NCBI GenBank assembly: GCA_903938815.1
Contig: CAJAES010000036.1
Location: 18,617 to 82,616 of the forward strand
Length of the DNA: 64,000 nt
Reading direction: 5' to 3'
Source of the DNA: an uncultured beta proteobacterium
GTDB lineage: Bacteria > Pseudomonadota > Gammaproteobacteria > Burkholderiales > Burkholderiaceae_C
Position 1 is the first letter of the stretch, and each line of letters starts with the position of its first letter. The notes beneath the pieces are model-generated. The model did no database searches and was not told the origin of the DNA. It saw nothing but the letters and a program-made list of their open reading frames with translations. Below, in pieces: positions 17,733-29,000 of this stretch. The position numbers and the translations under genes were made by a program.

Positions 17733-20700
17733 ATGACTTCATTCATCCAGTTCGTCTTCACTCCCGCTGGATTGGGGGATGTCACGCTCGCCATATCGGC
17801 CAGTCGGGCCGGAGCGGTCGGGGTGTACAACGCCGAACTCGACCATGACCCGCGCGAGATCCTCGTCAGGCTCGACGCACTGGCCCGCCAGGCTCGCGGC
17901 GAATACGGCATCAAGCTCGACGCGATCGATGCCGCCGTTTCGGCCCGTCTGCCCCATTTCGCTGCGCGCGGCCTGCGCTGGCTGATCCTCGACCGCTCGC
18001 TGTGCACCGCGCATGCGCCTCTGACGGACGCACTGCGCCAGGCTGGCGTGCGCGTGCTGGCCGAAGTCCATTCGCACGAACCGCTTCCGGCGGCAGATCT
18101 GGCCCGCCTCGACGGCGTGATGGTCAAGGGCAACGAGGCCGGTGGCTTCGTCGGCGAGGACGCCAGCTTCATCCTGCTGCAGAAGTGGCTCAAGCAGGCC
18201 ACGGTGCCGCTGTACCTTCGCGGCGGCCTGACGCCCCACGTGGCGGCCGCCTGCCACGCCGTCGGTGTGGCCGGCGGCGTGCTCGAATCCCAGCTTCTTC
18301 TGCTCGATGAAGTCAGGCTGCCCGACGCCCTTCGCACCGTCATCGGCAATCTGGCCGGCAGCGAGACGGTTGCTGTCGGCGACGGCGAGCGGGGCGAGTA
18401 TTTCCGCATCCTGGTCCGGCCCGGCCACACCGCTGCCCGCGCGCTCGTTGCCGAGGGCGATGGCCTGGGGCGCGAGGATCTGCGAGCGCGGGTCGAGGGG
18501 CGCCTCGGCTGGTCCGACCCGACCAAGGGCGTCCTGCCCATCGGCCAGGAAGTCGCCTTCGCGGCGCCTTGGCGCAAGCGATACGTGCACCTCGGCGCGG
18601 TGCTGGCCGCGGTGGATCACGCCGTGGCCCATCACGCCGCAGCGGCGGCGCGTCAGCCGACGGTGATCGAGGGCGGGCAACTGGCCCGCACGCTCGGCGT
18701 GCGCTACCCGATCGTCCAGGGCCCGATGACGCGCGTGTCGGACACCGCGGAGTTCGCGCTGGCCGTGGCAGAAGGCGGAGCCTTGCCGATGGTGGCCTTC
18801 GCCATGCTGAAGGGCGCCCCGCTGGAAGCCCTGCTGGAGCGCACCGACAAGCTGCTCGGCGAGCGGCCCTGGGGCATCGGCCTGCTGGGTTTCGCGCCGC
18901 AGGAACTGCTGGACGAACAACTCGCGATCGCGGCGCGTTTCAAGCCGGACTACGCCATCATCGCCGGCGGGCGGCCCGACCAGGCCGTCCACCTCGAGCG
19001 GGCCGGGGTGCCCACCTTCCTGCATGTGCCGGCTTCCAGCCTCATCGGCACCTTCCTGACCGAAGGTGCGCGCCGCTTCATCTTCGAGGGCCGCGAGTGC
19101 GGCGGTCACATCGGGCCGTTGAGCAGCTTCGTGCTGTGGAGCTCGATGGTCGACCGCCTCATCGACGAGCTGGCCACCGGCAAGGTGCCGGCGGCCGAAG
19201 TCCAGTTGCTCTTCGCCGGCGGCATCCATGACGCGCTGTCGTCGGCGATGGTGCAGGTCCTGGCCGCGCCGCTGGTCGAACTGGGCGTGCAGGTGGGCGT
19301 TCTGATGGGCAGCGCCTATCTGTTCACGAAGGAAATCGTCGAGTCCGGCGCCATCGTGCCGCAGTACCAGCAGGAAGTCCTGGACTGCGTGCACACGGTG
19401 AACCTGGAGTCGGGGCCGGGCCACGCCAGCCGCTGCGCGTATACCCCGTTCGCCGAGGGCTTCTTCCGGCAGCGCCAGGAAATGAAGCGCGACGGCGTGC
19501 CGGGCGACGAGAGCCGGCGTGTGCTCGACGACCTCATCCTCGGCCGCCTGCGCATTGCCTCGAAGGGGAGCAAGCGCGACGGCCTGAACGCGCCGCTGCA
19601 GAAACTCGACGCCGCGCAGCAGCGGGAAGAGGGCATGTACATGCTCGGCCAGGTGGTGACGCTGCGCGATGCCCTGACCGACATCCAGGCCCTTCACACC
19701 GAAGTCACCCAGGGTGCGGCCGATCTGCTCGAGCGCTTCGCGGATGAACCGTCCGTCGTCGCCGCCTTGCCTGCCGCTGCCCCGGCGGACATCGCGATCG
19801 TCGGCATGTCCTGCGTGCTGCCCAAGTCCAAGGACCTGCGCGAGTACTGGGAAAACATCCTCGCCCGCGTGGACGCGATCACCGAGATCCCGCTGCACCG
19901 CTGGGATTGGCGCCTGTACTTCGACGCCGACCGCACCGCCAAGGACAAGGTCTACTCCAAGTGGGGCGGTTTCCTCGACGATCTGGTCTTCGATCCCACC
20001 CAATACGGCATGCCGCCCAAGTCCATCGAGTCGGTCGATCCGATGCAGATGATGGGCCTCGAGGTCGCTCGTCGCACGCTGGTGGACGCCGGCTACGGCG
20101 ACCGTGAATTCGATCGCGAGAATGCATCGGTCTTCATCGGTGCCAGCGGTGGTGCGGGCGACTTCGGCCTGCAGTACGGCCTGCGTTCGGAAATGCCCCG
20201 TTTCAACGGGCAACTGCCGGCCGACGTGGCCGAGCGACTGCCCGAGTGGACCGAGGATTCCTTCGCCGGCATCCTGCCCAACGTCGTGGCCGGGCGCATC
20301 GCCAACCGCCTCAACTTCGGCGGCGTCAACGTGGCCGTCGACGCCGCCTGCGCCTCGTCGCTCGCGGCCGTCTATCAGGGCGTGGCCGAACTCGTGGCGG
20401 GCCGCAGCAACTTCGTCATTGCCGGTGGCGTGGACACCGTCCAGGGGCCGTTCGGCTACCTGTGCTTCAGCAAGACGCAGGCCCTGTCCCCGCGCGGCCG
20501 CTGCTCCACCTTCGACGCCGCCGGTGACGGTATCGCCATCAGCGAAGGCATCGCGATGGTCGCGATGAAGCGCCTGGCGGACGCAGAGCGCGACGGCGAC
20601 CGGATCTATGCGGTGATCAAGGGCGTGGGCGCCAGCAGCGACGGCAAGGCCAAGGGCCTGACCGCACCGCTGCCCGCCGGCCAGTTGCGCGCCATGCGGC

Positions 20701-23700
20701 GCGCCTATCAGATGGCCGGTTTCGGCCCCTCGACCGTGGGCCTGTTCGAGGCGCACGGCACGGGCACCGTGGTCGGCGACACCGCCGAACTCGAGAGCAC
20801 CACGCGACTGATGAAGGAGGAGGGCGCTGCGCCCCGCCAGGCCGTGATCGGCTCGGTCAAGACGAACATCGGCCACACCAAGGCCAGCGCAGGCGTGGCC
20901 GCGATGGTCAAGGCGGCGCTCGCGCTACACCATCGTGTGCTGCCCCCGCACCGCAACTTGACGGTCCCGAACCGAGTGCTCGCGGACGCCGACGCGCCGC
21001 TGTACCTGCTCGACGAGGCCATGCCCTGGATCGCCCGCGAGGACCGGCCGCGCCGCGCCGCCTGCAGCGCCTTCGGCTTCGGCGGCACCAACTTCCACGC
21101 CGTGATGGAAGAGTACGCCGGCGAATACCGCGAATGGTTGCGCCCACCCGCCAGCGATGTCTGGACGGCCGAACTGCTGGTCTGGAGCGAAGCCGATCGC
21201 GGCGCGTTGCTCGGCCGCGTGCAGGCGCTGAGTGCACGCCTGGAGGGCCTGGACGCGTTGGCGCTGCGCGACCTCGCCGCGAGCCTGACCGCCCGCTGGC
21301 GCCGCCGCGGCGAGACCCTGGCCATCGTCGCCAAGGGCATCGACGACCTGCGTGCCAAGCTGGCCGCTGCGGCGTCGTTCCTGGACGGCAAGGCAGGCAG
21401 CCTGCCGCCTGGCGTGTTCCACGGCACTGCGACGCAGGCCGCTGGCAAGGTGGCGCTGCTGTTCTCGGGCCAGGGCTCGCAATACCCCGGCATGGCACGT
21501 GAGGCGGGCCTGCACTTCGAGCCGGTGGCGCAGGCTCTGGCTCTGGCCGACGCTGCGCTGAGCGGTCCGTTCGCCGAGCGCTTCGGCGCCGGTACCCGCC
21601 TGTCGCAGTTCGTGTACCCGCGTGGCGCCTACGACGAGGAATCGAAGCTTGCGGCCCGCAAGCGGCTCACCAGCACCGACATCGCGCAGCCCGCGCTGGG
21701 TGCGGTCGAGGTCGGCCTGCTGGGGCTGATGCAGTCGCTCGGCCTGCAGGCCGACATGGCGGCAGGCCACAGCTACGGCGAGTTCGTCGCGCTGTTCGCT
21801 GCCGGTGCCATCGACTTCGACGCACTGATGCAGTTGTCTGCGGCACGTGGGCGGTTCATCGTCGACGCCGCAGCCGATGCCGGGGCGGAGCTCGGCACCA
21901 TGGCGGCCGTGAACGCGCCGCGCAAGGTCGTCGAGGACGCCATTGCCGACATCGACCAGGTCATCATCGCCAACCACAACGCACCGCTGCAGAGCATCAT
22001 CTCCGGCACCCGGGACGGCGTGAAAGCCGCGACGGCCCGGCTGGCGCAGGTGGGTGTCGAGGTGACGGAGATTCCGGTTGCCGCCGCGTTCCACTCGAAC
22101 CTCGTCAAGCCGGCCCAGCAGGCGCTGAGCGACATGATCGAGGCCACCCCGTGGCAGCCGACCCGCATGCCGGTCTACTCCAACACCACGGCGCGCCCGC
22201 ACGCAGCCGATGTGGCGCGAGTCAAGAAGCAGATGGCCGAACATCTGGTGCGGCCGGTGGAGTTCGTCGCCGAGATCGAGGCGATGCACAAGGATGGTGC
22301 GCGGATCTTCATCGAGATCGGGCCCAAGGCCGTGCTCGCACGCCTGACCACCCGCATCCTTGAAGGGCAGCCGCACTCGGCGATCGCCATCGACGACGGC
22401 AGCGGCCTGGCCGGCCTGCTGGCTGGCGTGGCCCAGATCCTCTGCGCCGGCGTCAACCTCGACCTGGCGCGGCTGTTCGCCCGCCGCGACTGCCGCATCG
22501 GGGACCCGGCGGAGCCCGCCGGCCTGCTGCGCACCCAGACCATTCCGAAGAACGCCTGGCTGCTCAATGGCAGCGTGGCCCGCCGCGCCGCCGAACCCGT
22601 ACGCCAGGTGGGCGTGACGCTCGAGCAGGCGAACGAGCGAGCCGCAGAGCAGGCTTCACAGGCGGCAGCCGTTGCCGCCGCCTCCGTGGCTGCCGCACCC
22701 GTGCAGGCGGTCACGCAGGCCGTGGCGCCAGTGGCATCGCTGCCCGCGCGCGTCGCGGCCGAGCCAGGACAATCCGTGCAGATCAATCAATCGTGGAGAA
22801 GGAGCCGTCCAATGGATGAACGACGACCCGGGCCGGGCATGGCGGACTCCGTCATGTCCCAGTACTTTGACACCATGCGGCAGTTCCTGGAGACCCAGGA
22901 ACGCGTGATGTCGTCCTACCTCGGCGAGGGCGGCGCAGCGCGGCCCGTCCAGCGTGCACGGCCGATGGCCATGCCGATGGCCTTGCCGCGGATGTCCGAA
23001 GCCGTGCCGGTCGCACCGGTGATCGCACCGCCCGTGGCGGTGGCGGTTCCTGCGCCCGCGCCGGTGGCCGCACCCGTGCCGGCACCCGTCGCGAAAGCGC
23101 CCGAGGCCGCGGCACCCGTCAAGGTGGCTGCGCCCGCAGCAGCGCCCACACCTGCACCGGTGGCCAAGGCTGCCGAGCCGGCGCCCGCCGGTGAAGCCCT
23201 CAGCCGCGAGAAGCTGGTCGACATGCTCCTGACGATCGTCGAGGAGAAGACCGGCTACCCGCGCGACATGGTCGGGCTGGACCAGAACCTCGAGGCCGAT
23301 CTCGGCATCGACTCGATCAAGCGCATCGAGGTCGTGGGGGCCATGCTGCAGTTGCTGCCGGCCGCCCACCGCGAAGCGCTGACCGAGAGCCGCAGCAAGC
23401 TGAATACCCAGCCCACGCTGAACGGCATGGTCGACCTGATCGCGCAAGCCAAGGTGGGGGCGGTCGCCGTCCCTTTTGATTTGGCCGGGGTGGGAGCAAA
23501 GGCTGAGCGCATCAGCCACCCGCCCCGGCTGATCATGCGCCCGCTGCCCGAGCCGATCGCATCCGATGCGGCTCGGTCTCTGGCGGCGGGCCGTTTCATC
23601 CTGACCCGGGACAGCCTGGGCGTCGCGGACGCCCTGGCCGGGCTGCTGCGGGCCCGCAAGGCGGAAGTCGTCCTGCTGGCACCCGAGTTGCCCGGTGATG

Positions 23701-26021
23701 AAACCGCAATCATGCAAGCCTGCCGCAGCTCCGAACTGGCCGCACCGGTGGCGGGCTTCGTCCATCTGGCTGCCCTGGGCATGCCTGCGCTGGCGGCGGA
23801 TGCCGGCCCCGCGCAATGGCGCGCTGCCCTGGATGCCAACGAGAAGAGTCTCTTTCTCTTCGTTCGTGAACTGAGCACTGCCTTCGTCGAGGGCGCCCAT
23901 GTGGTGGCCGCGTGCGGCCTGGGCGGCCTGTTCGGTCGCGAAGGCACGGCTGCGCCCGAGCTGAGCCTGGTCTCGGGTGCCGTCGGTGCGCTGAAGTCCC
24001 TGCGCGAGGAGCGCGAGGGTCTGCGTGTGAAGGCTGTAGATCTCGACACCCGGCGCACTGCGGCCGAGATGGCCGCGGACCTGCTGTCGGAGATCGAGCT
24101 CGAAGGCGGCCGCCAGGAAGTGGGTTACCCCGAGGGTCGCCGCACGATATTCCGGTCGGTTGCCGAGACGGTCAGCACCGATGCCGACCGCGAGGCGGCC
24201 CTGTCGAATCTGGTGGTCCTGGCCACCGGCGGCGCCCGCGGCATCACGGCCGAGGTGCTGCGCGAACTGGCGCGCCCCGGCAACACGCTGGCGCTGACCG
24301 GCCGCAGCGCGCTGGTGGCCGAAGAGCCTGTTGAACTCGCCGCGCTCCCCGATGCGGACAGCCTGCGCAAGCACTTCGTGGCGCAGGTTCGCGGCGGCGT
24401 GCTGAAGCTCACGCCCGGCGAGATCCAGCGCCGGGTGCAGCAGTCGCTCGACCAGCGGGAGATGCGGGCCAACGTGGCCGACCTTCGTGCCGGCGGCGCG
24501 ACGGTGGAGTACCACGCGGTCGACGTCACCGACGAGGCCGCGATCAGCGCCCTGGTGGCCGATCTGCGCCAGCGCCACGGGCGCATCGACGGCGTGGTGC
24601 ACGGTGCCGGCGTCATCGAGGACAAGCGCCTGGCCGACAAGAAGAGCGACAGCTGGTCGCGGGTGGTCGACACCAAGGTCATCGGCCTGCTGCTTCTGCA
24701 AAAGCACCTCGACCCCGCCACGCTCAAGTTCTTCACCGTCTTCAGCTCGGTGGCCGGGCGTTACGGCAACAGCGGGCAATCCGATTACGCCACCGCGAAC
24801 GAATTGATGAATCGCCTGTGCATGTCGCTGCAAGCCCGCTGGGGTGAGCGCGTGGCGGTCAGCGCCCTGTGCTGGGGCCCCTGGGGCGCCACCAAGTTCG
24901 GCGCTGGCATGGTGACGGCCGAAACCGAGGCCAAGTTCGCCGAGAAGGGCGTGTACCTCGTCTCCGCCGAACTCGGGCGTCGGCTGTTCCGCCAGGAAAT
25001 CACCCGTCGTGCCGGTACCGGCGTCGAAGTGGTGTGCGGCGAAGCGCCCTGGGAATCACGGGAAGCCGAATTGGGCGCCATCCACCGCGCTGTCGCGCCT
25101 GAAGCCCCGGATCTCGGCGCACTCGTGGGCCGCAGCGCCGTCACGTCGCGTCCGACCGGCGAGCGCATCGTCCCGGTGCGCCTGGACCCGGCGCGGCATC
25201 TCTACCTGCACGAGCACGCGCTCGACGGCAAGCTGGTGCTGCCAGCCGCCGCCGCGCTCGAGATCATGGCCGAGGCAGCCCGTGCGCTGTGGCCGGGTTG
25301 GAGAGTCGTCGAGGTCCGCGAGCACAAACTCATGAAGGGCATCGAGGTCGATCCTGCGGGCCGTGACATGCAGGTCTTCCTGAGCCCTCCGCCCTACGGC
25401 AGCAGCGAGGGTTTCGAGGTCAGCGCCGCGCTCCAGAGCGATCTGGGCAACGGCCGCGCCATGACCCACTATCGCTGCGTCGTCCGGCTGGAGCACGCGA
25501 TCCCGGCAGCGATGCCCGCCGCTCGCGGAGACCACGGCGACAAGGCGTTGAGCGTCCAGAAGGCCTACGGCGAATGGCTGTTCCACGGCCCGCGCTTCCA
25601 GGTCATCGAGCACATCGAAGGCCTGTCCCGCGCAGGGTCGGGGGCCCGCGTGCGTTCGACCACGCCCACGGCGTGGCTCGGCGCCTCGGCTACCGACGAA
25701 CCCGGCTGGCTGTTCGATCCGGCGCTGCTGGACGCTGCCGCGCAGATGGCCTGGTTGTGGTCGCGCGCCTACCGGGACGAATCGGCCCTGCCCACGCGCT
25801 TCGGCCGCGTGGTCCGTTACCGCGACAAGCTGCCCCAACGCATGCACATGGAATACGAACGCATCGAGGTCGATGACCCCACGCTGATCCGCGGCAACGT
25901 CACCTTCTTCGACGAGCAGGGCGAGCCCGTGATGGCGATCGAGGAACTCGACAGCGTGGCAAGCGCCGCACTGAACCGCCTGGGTGGCACGGCGCGTGCC
26001 GCCGAGAGTGCCTCGGCATGA
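17733..26021 (+). CDS. multidomain Pfa-like/iterative type I PKS: NPD-NPD-KS-AT-ACP-KR-DH
   Basis: This 2762-residue synthase reads in order: a nitronate-monooxygenase/PfaD-like TIM barrel (about 1-290, motif E-A-G-G-F near 133); a second such barrel (about 315-600, motif E-C-G-G-H-I-G near 453), probably the enoyl reductase; KS (about 685-1120; Cys873, His1008, His1048 all present); AT (about 1240-1545; G-H-S-Y-G, Ser1347); an Ala/Pro-rich linker; one ACP (L-G-I-D-S-I-K, Ser1861); KR (about 2155-2420; T-G-G-A-R-G, Tyr2352); and a PKS-type DH (about 2470-2740; His2495, Asp2667). The KS, ACP and KR motifs resemble PfaA, but PfaA has several tandem ACPs and no fused reductase. No thioesterase is present, so release must occur in trans. 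It should assemble long reduced or partly unsaturated acyl chains from malonyl units. Confidence 0.92.
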   Translation: MTSFIQFVFTPAGLGDVTLAISASRAGAVGVYNAELDHDPREILVRLDALARQARGEYGIKLDAIDAAVSARLPHFAARGLRWLILDRSLCTAHAPLTDALRQAGVRVLAEVHSHEPLPAADLARLDGVMVKGNEAGGFVGEDASFILLQKWLKQATVPLYLRGGLTPHVAAACHAVGVAGGVLESQLLLLDEVRLPDALRTVIGNLAGSETVAVGDGERGEYFRILVRPGHTAARALVAEGDGLGREDLRARVEGRLGWSDPTKGVLPIGQEVAFAAPWRKRYVHLGAVLAAVDHAVAHHAAAAARQPTVIEGGQLARTLGVRYPIVQGPMTRVSDTAEFALAVAEGGALPMVAFAMLKGAPLEALLERTDKLLGERPWGIGLLGFAPQELLDEQLAIAARFKPDYAIIAGGRPDQAVHLERAGVPTFLHVPASSLIGTFLTEGARRFIFEGRECGGHIGPLSSFVLWSSMVDRLIDELATGKVPAAEVQLLFAGGIHDALSSAMVQVLAAPLVELGVQVGVLMGSAYLFTKEIVESGAIVPQYQQEVLDCVHTVNLESGPGHASRCAYTPFAEGFFRQRQEMKRDGVPGDESRRVLDDLILGRLRIASKGSKRDGLNAPLQKLDAAQQREEGMYMLGQVVTLRDALTDIQALHTEVTQGAADLLERFADEPSVVAALPAAAPADIAIVGMSCVLPKSKDLREYWENILARVDAITEIPLHRWDWRLYFDADRTAKDKVYSKWGGFLDDLVFDPTQYGMPPKSIESVDPMQMMGLEVARRTLVDAGYGDREFDRENASVFIGASGGAGDFGLQYGLRSEMPRFNGQLPADVAERLPEWTEDSFAGILPNVVAGRIANRLNFGGVNVAVDAACASSLAAVYQGVAELVAGRSNFVIAGGVDTVQGPFGYLCFSKTQALSPRGRCSTFDAAGDGIAISEGIAMVAMKRLADAERDGDRIYAVIKGVGASSDGKAKGLTAPLPAGQLRAMRRAYQMAGFGPSTVGLFEAHGTGTVVGDTAELESTTRLMKEEGAAPRQAVIGSVKTNIGHTKASAGVAAMVKAALALHHRVLPPHRNLTVPNRVLADADAPLYLLDEAMPWIAREDRPRRAACSAFGFGGTNFHAVMEEYAGEYREWLRPPASDVWTAELLVWSEADRGALLGRVQALSARLEGLDALALRDLAASLTARWRRRGETLAIVAKGIDDLRAKLAAAASFLDGKAGSLPPGVFHGTATQAAGKVALLFSGQGSQYPGMAREAGLHFEPVAQALALADAALSGPFAERFGAGTRLSQFVYPRGAYDEESKLAARKRLTSTDIAQPALGAVEVGLLGLMQSLGLQADMAAGHSYGEFVALFAAGAIDFDALMQLSAARGRFIVDAAADAGAELGTMAAVNAPRKVVEDAIADIDQVIIANHNAPLQSIISGTRDGVKAATARLAQVGVEVTEIPVAAAFHSNLVKPAQQALSDMIEATPWQPTRMPVYSNTTARPHAADVARVKKQMAEHLVRPVEFVAEIEAMHKDGARIFIEIGPKAVLARLTTRILEGQPHSAIAIDDGSGLAGLLAGVAQILCAGVNLDLARLFARRDCRIGDPAEPAGLLRTQTIPKNAWLLNGSVARRAAEPVRQVGVTLEQANERAAEQASQAAAVAAASVAAAPVQAVTQAVAPVASLPARVAAEPGQSVQINQSWRRSRPMDERRPGPGMADSVMSQYFDTMRQFLETQERVMSSYLGEGGAARPVQRARPMAMPMALPRMSEAVPVAPVIAPPVAVAVPAPAPVAAPVPAPVAKAPEAAAPVKVAAPAAAPTPAPVAKAAEPAPAGEALSREKLVDMLLTIVEEKTGYPRDMVGLDQNLEADLGIDSIKRIEVVGAMLQLLPAAHREALTESRSKLNTQPTLNGMVDLIAQAKVGAVAVPFDLAGVGAKAERISHPPRLIMRPLPEPIASDAARSLAAGRFILTRDSLGVADALAGLLRARKAEVVLLAPELPGDETAIMQACRSSELAAPVAGFVHLAALGMPALAADAGPAQWRAALDANEKSLFLFVRELSTAFVEGAHVVAACGLGGLFGREGTAAPELSLVSGAVGALKSLREEREGLRVKAVDLDTRRTAAEMAADLLSEIELEGGRQEVGYPEGRRTIFRSVAETVSTDADREAALSNLVVLATGGARGITAEVLRELARPGNTLALTGRSALVAEEPVELAALPDADSLRKHFVAQVRGGVLKLTPGEIQRRVQQSLDQREMRANVADLRAGGATVEYHAVDVTDEAAISALVADLRQRHGRIDGVVHGAGVIEDKRLADKKSDSWSRVVDTKVIGLLLLQKHLDPATLKFFTVFSSVAGRYGNSGQSDYATANELMNRLCMSLQARWGERVAVSALCWGPWGATKFGAGMVTAETEAKFAEKGVYLVSAELGRRLFRQEITRRAGTGVEVVCGEAPWESREAELGAIHRAVAPEAPDLGALVGRSAVTSRPTGERIVPVRLDPARHLYLHEHALDGKLVLPAAAALEIMAEAARALWPGWRVVEVREHKLMKGIEVDPAGRDMQVFLSPPPYGSSEGFEVSAALQSDLGNGRAMTHYRCVVRLEHAIPAAMPAARGDHGDKALSVQKAYGEWLFHGPRFQVIEHIEGLSRAGSGARVRSTTPTAWLGASATDEPGWLFDPALLDAAAQMAWLWSRAYRDESALPTRFGRVVRYRDKLPQRMHMEYERIEVDDPTLIRGNVTFFDEQGEPVMAIEELDSVASAALNRLGGTARAAESASA

Positions 26022-29000
26022 GCCCGGCAAGGAAACTCGAGACCGGCGCGCCGACGACCCGTACCGCACCACAGGCACCCGCGCCCATCGCCATCATCGG
26101 CATGGCGTGCATCTTCCCGCAGGCGCCGGATCTGGGCGCCTTCTGGAACAACATCATCGGCGCCGTCGATGCCGTGGGCGAGCCCGTGGCCTCCTGGGAC
26201 GCGCAGCGCTACCTCGATTCGGGCCGCATCAAGACGCAGTTCGGCGGCTACCTGAAGGATCTCTACCGCTTCGATCCGCGCGAGTTCGGCATCATGCCGA
26301 ATTCGATGGACGGAGGTGAGCCGGACCAGTTTCTCGCCCTGAAGGTCGCCCGCGACGCCCTCGCGGACGCCGGCTATCTCGGCCCGGAGTTCGATCACAC
26401 CGACACCGGGGTGATCCTCGGCCACAGCACCTACCTGCATCGCGGTCAGGTGACCGTGATCCAGACCGACATCGTCGTCGACCAGACGCTCGAGGTCATC
26501 CGGGCGGCCATGCCGCACCTGGACGAGGACGCGCTGGCGCAGGTCCGCGACATGCTTCGCAAGAAGCTGCCGCCGATGAACTCCGACACGGCGCCGGGCC
26601 TGGTGCCCAACGTGATGACCGGGCGCATCGCGAACCGCCTGAATCTGCGCGGGCCGAACTACCTGGTCGACGCGGCGTGTTCGTCTTCTCTGCTGGCCGT
26701 TGGCTCCGCGATAGACGAACTGCGCGCCGGGCGCAGCCGCATGATGCTGGCCGGCGGCGTCAATGCATCCCTGCCCGCCGATGTCACGACGATCTTCACG
26801 CAGCTCGGCGCCCTGAGCGCGCGCGGGAAGGTGCGGCCGTTCGAAGCCGGCAGCGACGGCACCCTGCTCGGCGAGGGGTTGGGCGTGGTCGTGCTCAAGC
26901 GGCTCGACGACGCGCTCGCGGACGGCGACCGCATCTATGCTGTTCTGCGTGGTGTCGGGCAGTCCAGCGACGGCCGGGGCACCGGCCTGCTGGCGCCCAG
27001 CCACGACGGCGAGACGCTGGCCATCCGCCGCGCCTATGCCGCCAGCGGTGTCGACCCGGCCAGCATCGGCCTGATCGAGGCCCACGGCACCGGTATTCCT
27101 CTGGGCGACCGCACCGAGATCGCTTCGCTGAAGTCGGTGTTCGGCGAGCGCAGTGCGCCCATCGGCACCAAGGCGCTCGGCTCGGTCAAGTCGATGATCA
27201 GCCATTGCATTCCGGCTGCCGGCATCGCGAGCCTGATCAAGATGTCGCTGTCGCTGCACCACCGCGTGCTGCCGCCGACGCTGTGCGATCAGGTCAACCC
27301 CGAACTGGGCATCGACAAGACCCCGTTCTTCATCAACACGCAGACGGCGCCCTGGCCGGCACGCCTGGACGCACCGCGCCGCGCGGCCGTGAATGCCTTC
27401 GGCTTCGGTGGCACCAACTCGCATGCCATCGTCGAGCAGGCGCCTGCTGCCGCCAAGCGTCCGCTGTCGCTCAACGACTGGCCTTCGGAGCTTTGCGTAC
27501 TCTCCGCCGACAGCGTCGAGGCGCTGTCCGGCAAGCTCGGCGAGCTGGCTGCGGCACTGGCCCGCCACCCGGAGTGGCGTCTGGCCGAAGTGGCCAAGGC
27601 GCTGCTGGCCGCCGATGCGTCGGGCGAACACCGCATGGCGATCGTCGCCAAGGACCCGGCAGGCCTGGCCAAGAGCATCAGGCAGGCGCTGACCCGCCTG
27701 GGCGAGGCGCGCGAGTCCGACGGCGGCGCGTGGTCCACGCGCGGCGGGGTGGCCTACAGCGCCCGGCGCGTCGAGGGCAAGCTGGCCTTCCTGTTCCCGG
27801 GCGAGGGCTCGCAGTACCCGACCATGTTCGCCGACCTTGCGCAGTGCTTCGACGAGGTTCAGCACTGGCTCGATTTCTGGCACGGTCTGTACGACCTCCC
27901 GGTCGGTCAGACGCGCACCGACATCGTGTTCCCGAGCTGCGAGATCGGCGCCGAGCAGCGCAAGCAGCTCGAGCAGCGCATGCACGACATGGACGTCGGC
28001 TCGGAGTCGGTGTTCATCGGCGGCATGGCCATGAACGAGCTCCTCGTCGCGATGGGCGTCACGCCCGATGTGATGATGGGCCACAGCTCCGGCGAGTCTG
28101 CCGCGCTGGGCGCGTCGGGCGCCAACCCGGCCGACACGCCGCAGGAGCGCGCGGCCTGCATCAGCCTGCACTACGCCGTCTACGAAGAACTCCTGAAGGC
28201 CGGAAAGATCACGACGGGCGCCTTGCTCGCCGTAGGCGCCTTGCCGCCGGCCACGGTGGAGGAGCAGATCGCCGCGGTGGGCCAGGACGTCGTCGTGGCG
28301 ATGGACAACTGCGGCAACCAGATGGTGCTGTACGGGCAGCCCGACGGCATTGCGCGCGTGCAGAAGGCGCTGACGACGCTCGGCGGCATCTGCCTGCCGC
28401 TGCCGTTCGACCGGGGTTATCACACGCCTGCCTTCGCGGCTGTCAGCAAGGCGTTTCTGCAGTACTACAAGGACGTCAAGCTCGGCCGCCCCAAGGTGCC
28501 GCTGTATTCCTGCGCGTCGGTCGGCCTGTTTCCCGAGACGCCCGCTGCCGTGCGCCAGCTCGCTGCGGCGCAGTGGTCGCAGAAGGTGCGCTTTCGCGAG
28601 ACCGTGCTGAAGATGCACGACGACGGCGTTCGGGTCTTCATCGAGGTGGGCCCGTCGGCCAACCTGACGGCATTCGTCAACGACATCCTGATCGACCGCG
28701 ACTATGTCGCCGCGGCCACCAACGTGCGCCGCAAGGGCGGTGTGGAGCAGTTCCTGGGCGTGCTCGGGCAGCTCTACCTGGTGGGTCGCCCGCCAGCGCT
28801 GGACCGCCTGTTCTCTCGCCGCGCCATCGCTGCGCTGGATCTGCAAGGCGGTGTCGTGCAGCCGAAGGGCGTGTTGCTCGACAACACCATGCCCATGGTG
28901 CGCCTGACGGAGGCCGACCGCAGCCTGCTGCGTGGGCTCATGCCGGCGGCTGCGGCGTTCACTGCCACGGAACCGTCCGCACGGATGGAACCTGCCGCGC

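Noticed and set aside
17739..20876. 1045-codon open frame on the minus strand opposite the first synthase
   Set aside because: Same antisense pattern of low-information composition; the plus strand encodes conserved TIM-barrel and KS domains.
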